Source: Hirundichthys speculiger (Eukaryota; Chordata; Actinopteri; Beloniformes; Exocoetidae). From it: DNA of 64,000 bases. This document shows, one piece after another, positions 63,070 to 64,000 of the stretch. Positions within the stretch are counted from its first letter, which is position 1; each line of letters opens with the position of its first letter. A program made the position numbers and the translations under genes. A model generated the notes under the pieces. That model was not told where the DNA came from. It was given only the letters and a program-made list of their open reading frames with translations, and made no database searches. Location: the NCBI GenBank assembly GCA_018398805.1, contig JAGFBZ010001926.1, positions 62,001 to 126,000 on the forward strand, written 5' to 3'.

Positions 63070-63345
63070 CTTTTTTTAAATTATATTATATATTTCTGAA
63101 AAAAATATGCAAATAACTAAAACCGTGGAACTTAAACCACGAAATGACAAGGGATCACTGTACTTTGTGTTTTTTTCTTTGTTTGTTTTTTTCAGCTTAT
63201 ATATTGTATCAAGTATATCTTGCATTTCCTTTAAAAAGGAATCCAAACTAGGGTCTGCTTTTTTTTTGGTCTCCATGTATATTAAGAATTAGTGCCAAGA
63301 TTGGTAACCCCAGACCTTTTTTTTTTTTTTTTGCAATTTGCATAT
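63070..63345. mobile_element. Mariner/Tigger-like element end, unit 2
   Basis: The counterpart of 55560-55826, with 'aaaccgtggaacttaaacca' then 'cgaaatgacaagggatcac'. It is followed directly by the upstream region of GPCR copy 3; about 165 bp present in unit 1 (55827-55992) are missing here. Confidence 0.5.
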
Positions 63346-63610
63346 GTTATGCTACATGTGGTGTAGTGTATTTAAATGAATATGTGGTGGTTTGTGTTGT
63401 GATGTTGGATGCAACTCCACTATCCACACCATAGCTAAAGCAGCCTAGCAGACATACTTCAAGCTGTGATGTTGATCTCAAATTCCTGTTCAGCATCAAC
63501 CAGTGACCGGAAACAGTGCTTCAGGTAGAATTAAAGTTGGTGCTGGTGTGCTGGGCCAGTGTCATACAGCAGGCCTATAGCAGTGCACTAGCCCTTCCCT
63601 TCACTGTCTC

Positions 63611-63722
63611 ATTGGCAGTTGCATAAACTGAGAGGGAGGAGTAATCTGATAAGAAAATATATATCCTAGATCAGACATTGAAACACTTAGAGTGAAGATA
63701 GACCTTTGCACCAAGCAGAACA
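63611..63722 (+). promoter_or_regulatory. Conserved proximal promoter of GPCR copy 3
   Basis: Same order of ATTGG, GAGAGGGAGGAGTAATCTGA and AGAGTGAAGA as before copy 2, with only scattered single-base differences. Confidence 0.55.
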
Positions 63723-64000
63723 ATGAGAGCTGGTAAGAAAATTTAAATATAAAATGGTATTCCTTCCAAGTGGCATTAGCAGAATATCAGGATACCGTAA
63801 TTTCTTGTAAAATGTGCAAATTAGATATAAATGAAGCATCTTTTAAAATGTGGATACCCACACATCAGAACAAACACTGAAAGAGATACTTACTGAACAT
63901 TTTGTGACTAGATTTTATAGAAATGGAGTCAGTGTTGCATAGAACATGCAGCAGACTAATTTCATGTTGTGCAGAATGTGTTGAAGTTGCTAACGTCTTA
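63723..64000 (+). CDS. GPCR copy 3, first exon and part of intron 1 (cut by window end)
   Basis: Exon 1 (63723-63732) is identical to that of copy 2 (MRA plus one base, donor gtaaga). The remaining 268 bp match copy 2's intron almost base for base. The large coding exon would begin about 30 bp beyond the window, so its state cannot be judged. Confidence 0.75.

Larger units (their letters stand above)
55991..63350 (+). repeat. Tandem duplication unit 2 (GPCR copy 2 plus 3' debris)
   Basis: It runs from the upstream region shared with copy 3 (55993-56640 matches 63358-64000 almost base for base) to the same poly-T end. Exon 1 starts are 6914 bp (copy 1 to 2) and 7360 bp (copy 2 to 3) apart. 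The sizes differ through a deletion of about 0.7 kb and the hAT-like insertion in this unit. Confidence 0.9.

Overview
The window is teleost (ray-finned fish) nuclear DNA. Evidence for this is spliced genes with GT-AG introns, a fish-like Siglec immune receptor cluster, and dense fish-type repeats: L2/Maui-like LINEs, Tc1-like elements, hAT elements, BEL/Pao fragments and simple repeats. No prokaryotic features are present. Gene models were built by hand from splice sites and reading-frame continuity, and names come from recognition of protein motifs without any database search.

Layout. 0-5 kb: transposon debris, then a small two-exon gene for a 90-residue protein with an MGNSAS N-terminus and one ITIM-like tyrosine motif (not recognised). 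7-27 kb: three Siglec-like genes. The first (+) has one V and three C2 Ig domains, a membrane segment and a tail with two YAN motifs. The second (-) is a two-domain gene that stops before any membrane segment. The third (-) has a single V domain, a membrane segment and a tail with YVN/YEN motifs; its V exon carries a 1-bp apparent frameshift in an A-run. Between genes 2 and 3 lie a broken Tc1 element, MITE-like repeats, an old LINE and a decayed duplicate of sequence from elsewhere in the window, including a dead copy of one TBC exon.

31-39 kb: a ten-exon TBC-domain Rab-GAP gene (TBC1D25-like) with both catalytic fingers. 40-44 kb: a complete Hsc70 gene (hspa8), with TATA box, a heat-shock-element-like site and a noncoding first exon. 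45-46.7 kb: a pancreatic chymotrypsin-like protease gene (ctrl), with a PTF1-like bipartite promoter site and a 1-bp apparent frameshift just before the active-site serine exon.

47-64 kb: LINE fragments, a short telomere-type repeat, then a recent tandem array of chemoattractant-type GPCR genes (chemerin/formyl-peptide-receptor-like). The repeat unit is about 7 kb and includes the conserved promoter, a tiny first exon, a large coding exon and the same 3' LINE/BEL debris. Copy 1 is intact; copy 2 lost its last 43 residues through one nonsense change; copy 3 enters at the right edge. A 1.3-kb hAT-like element with a clean 8-bp target duplication sits only in copy 2's flank, so it arrived after the duplication.

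The genes are not one pathway. The common theme is immunity: Siglec-like receptors with phosphotyrosine motifs, and leukocyte chemoattractant-type receptors that duplicate and decay. The housekeeping genes (TBC, hspa8) are intact.
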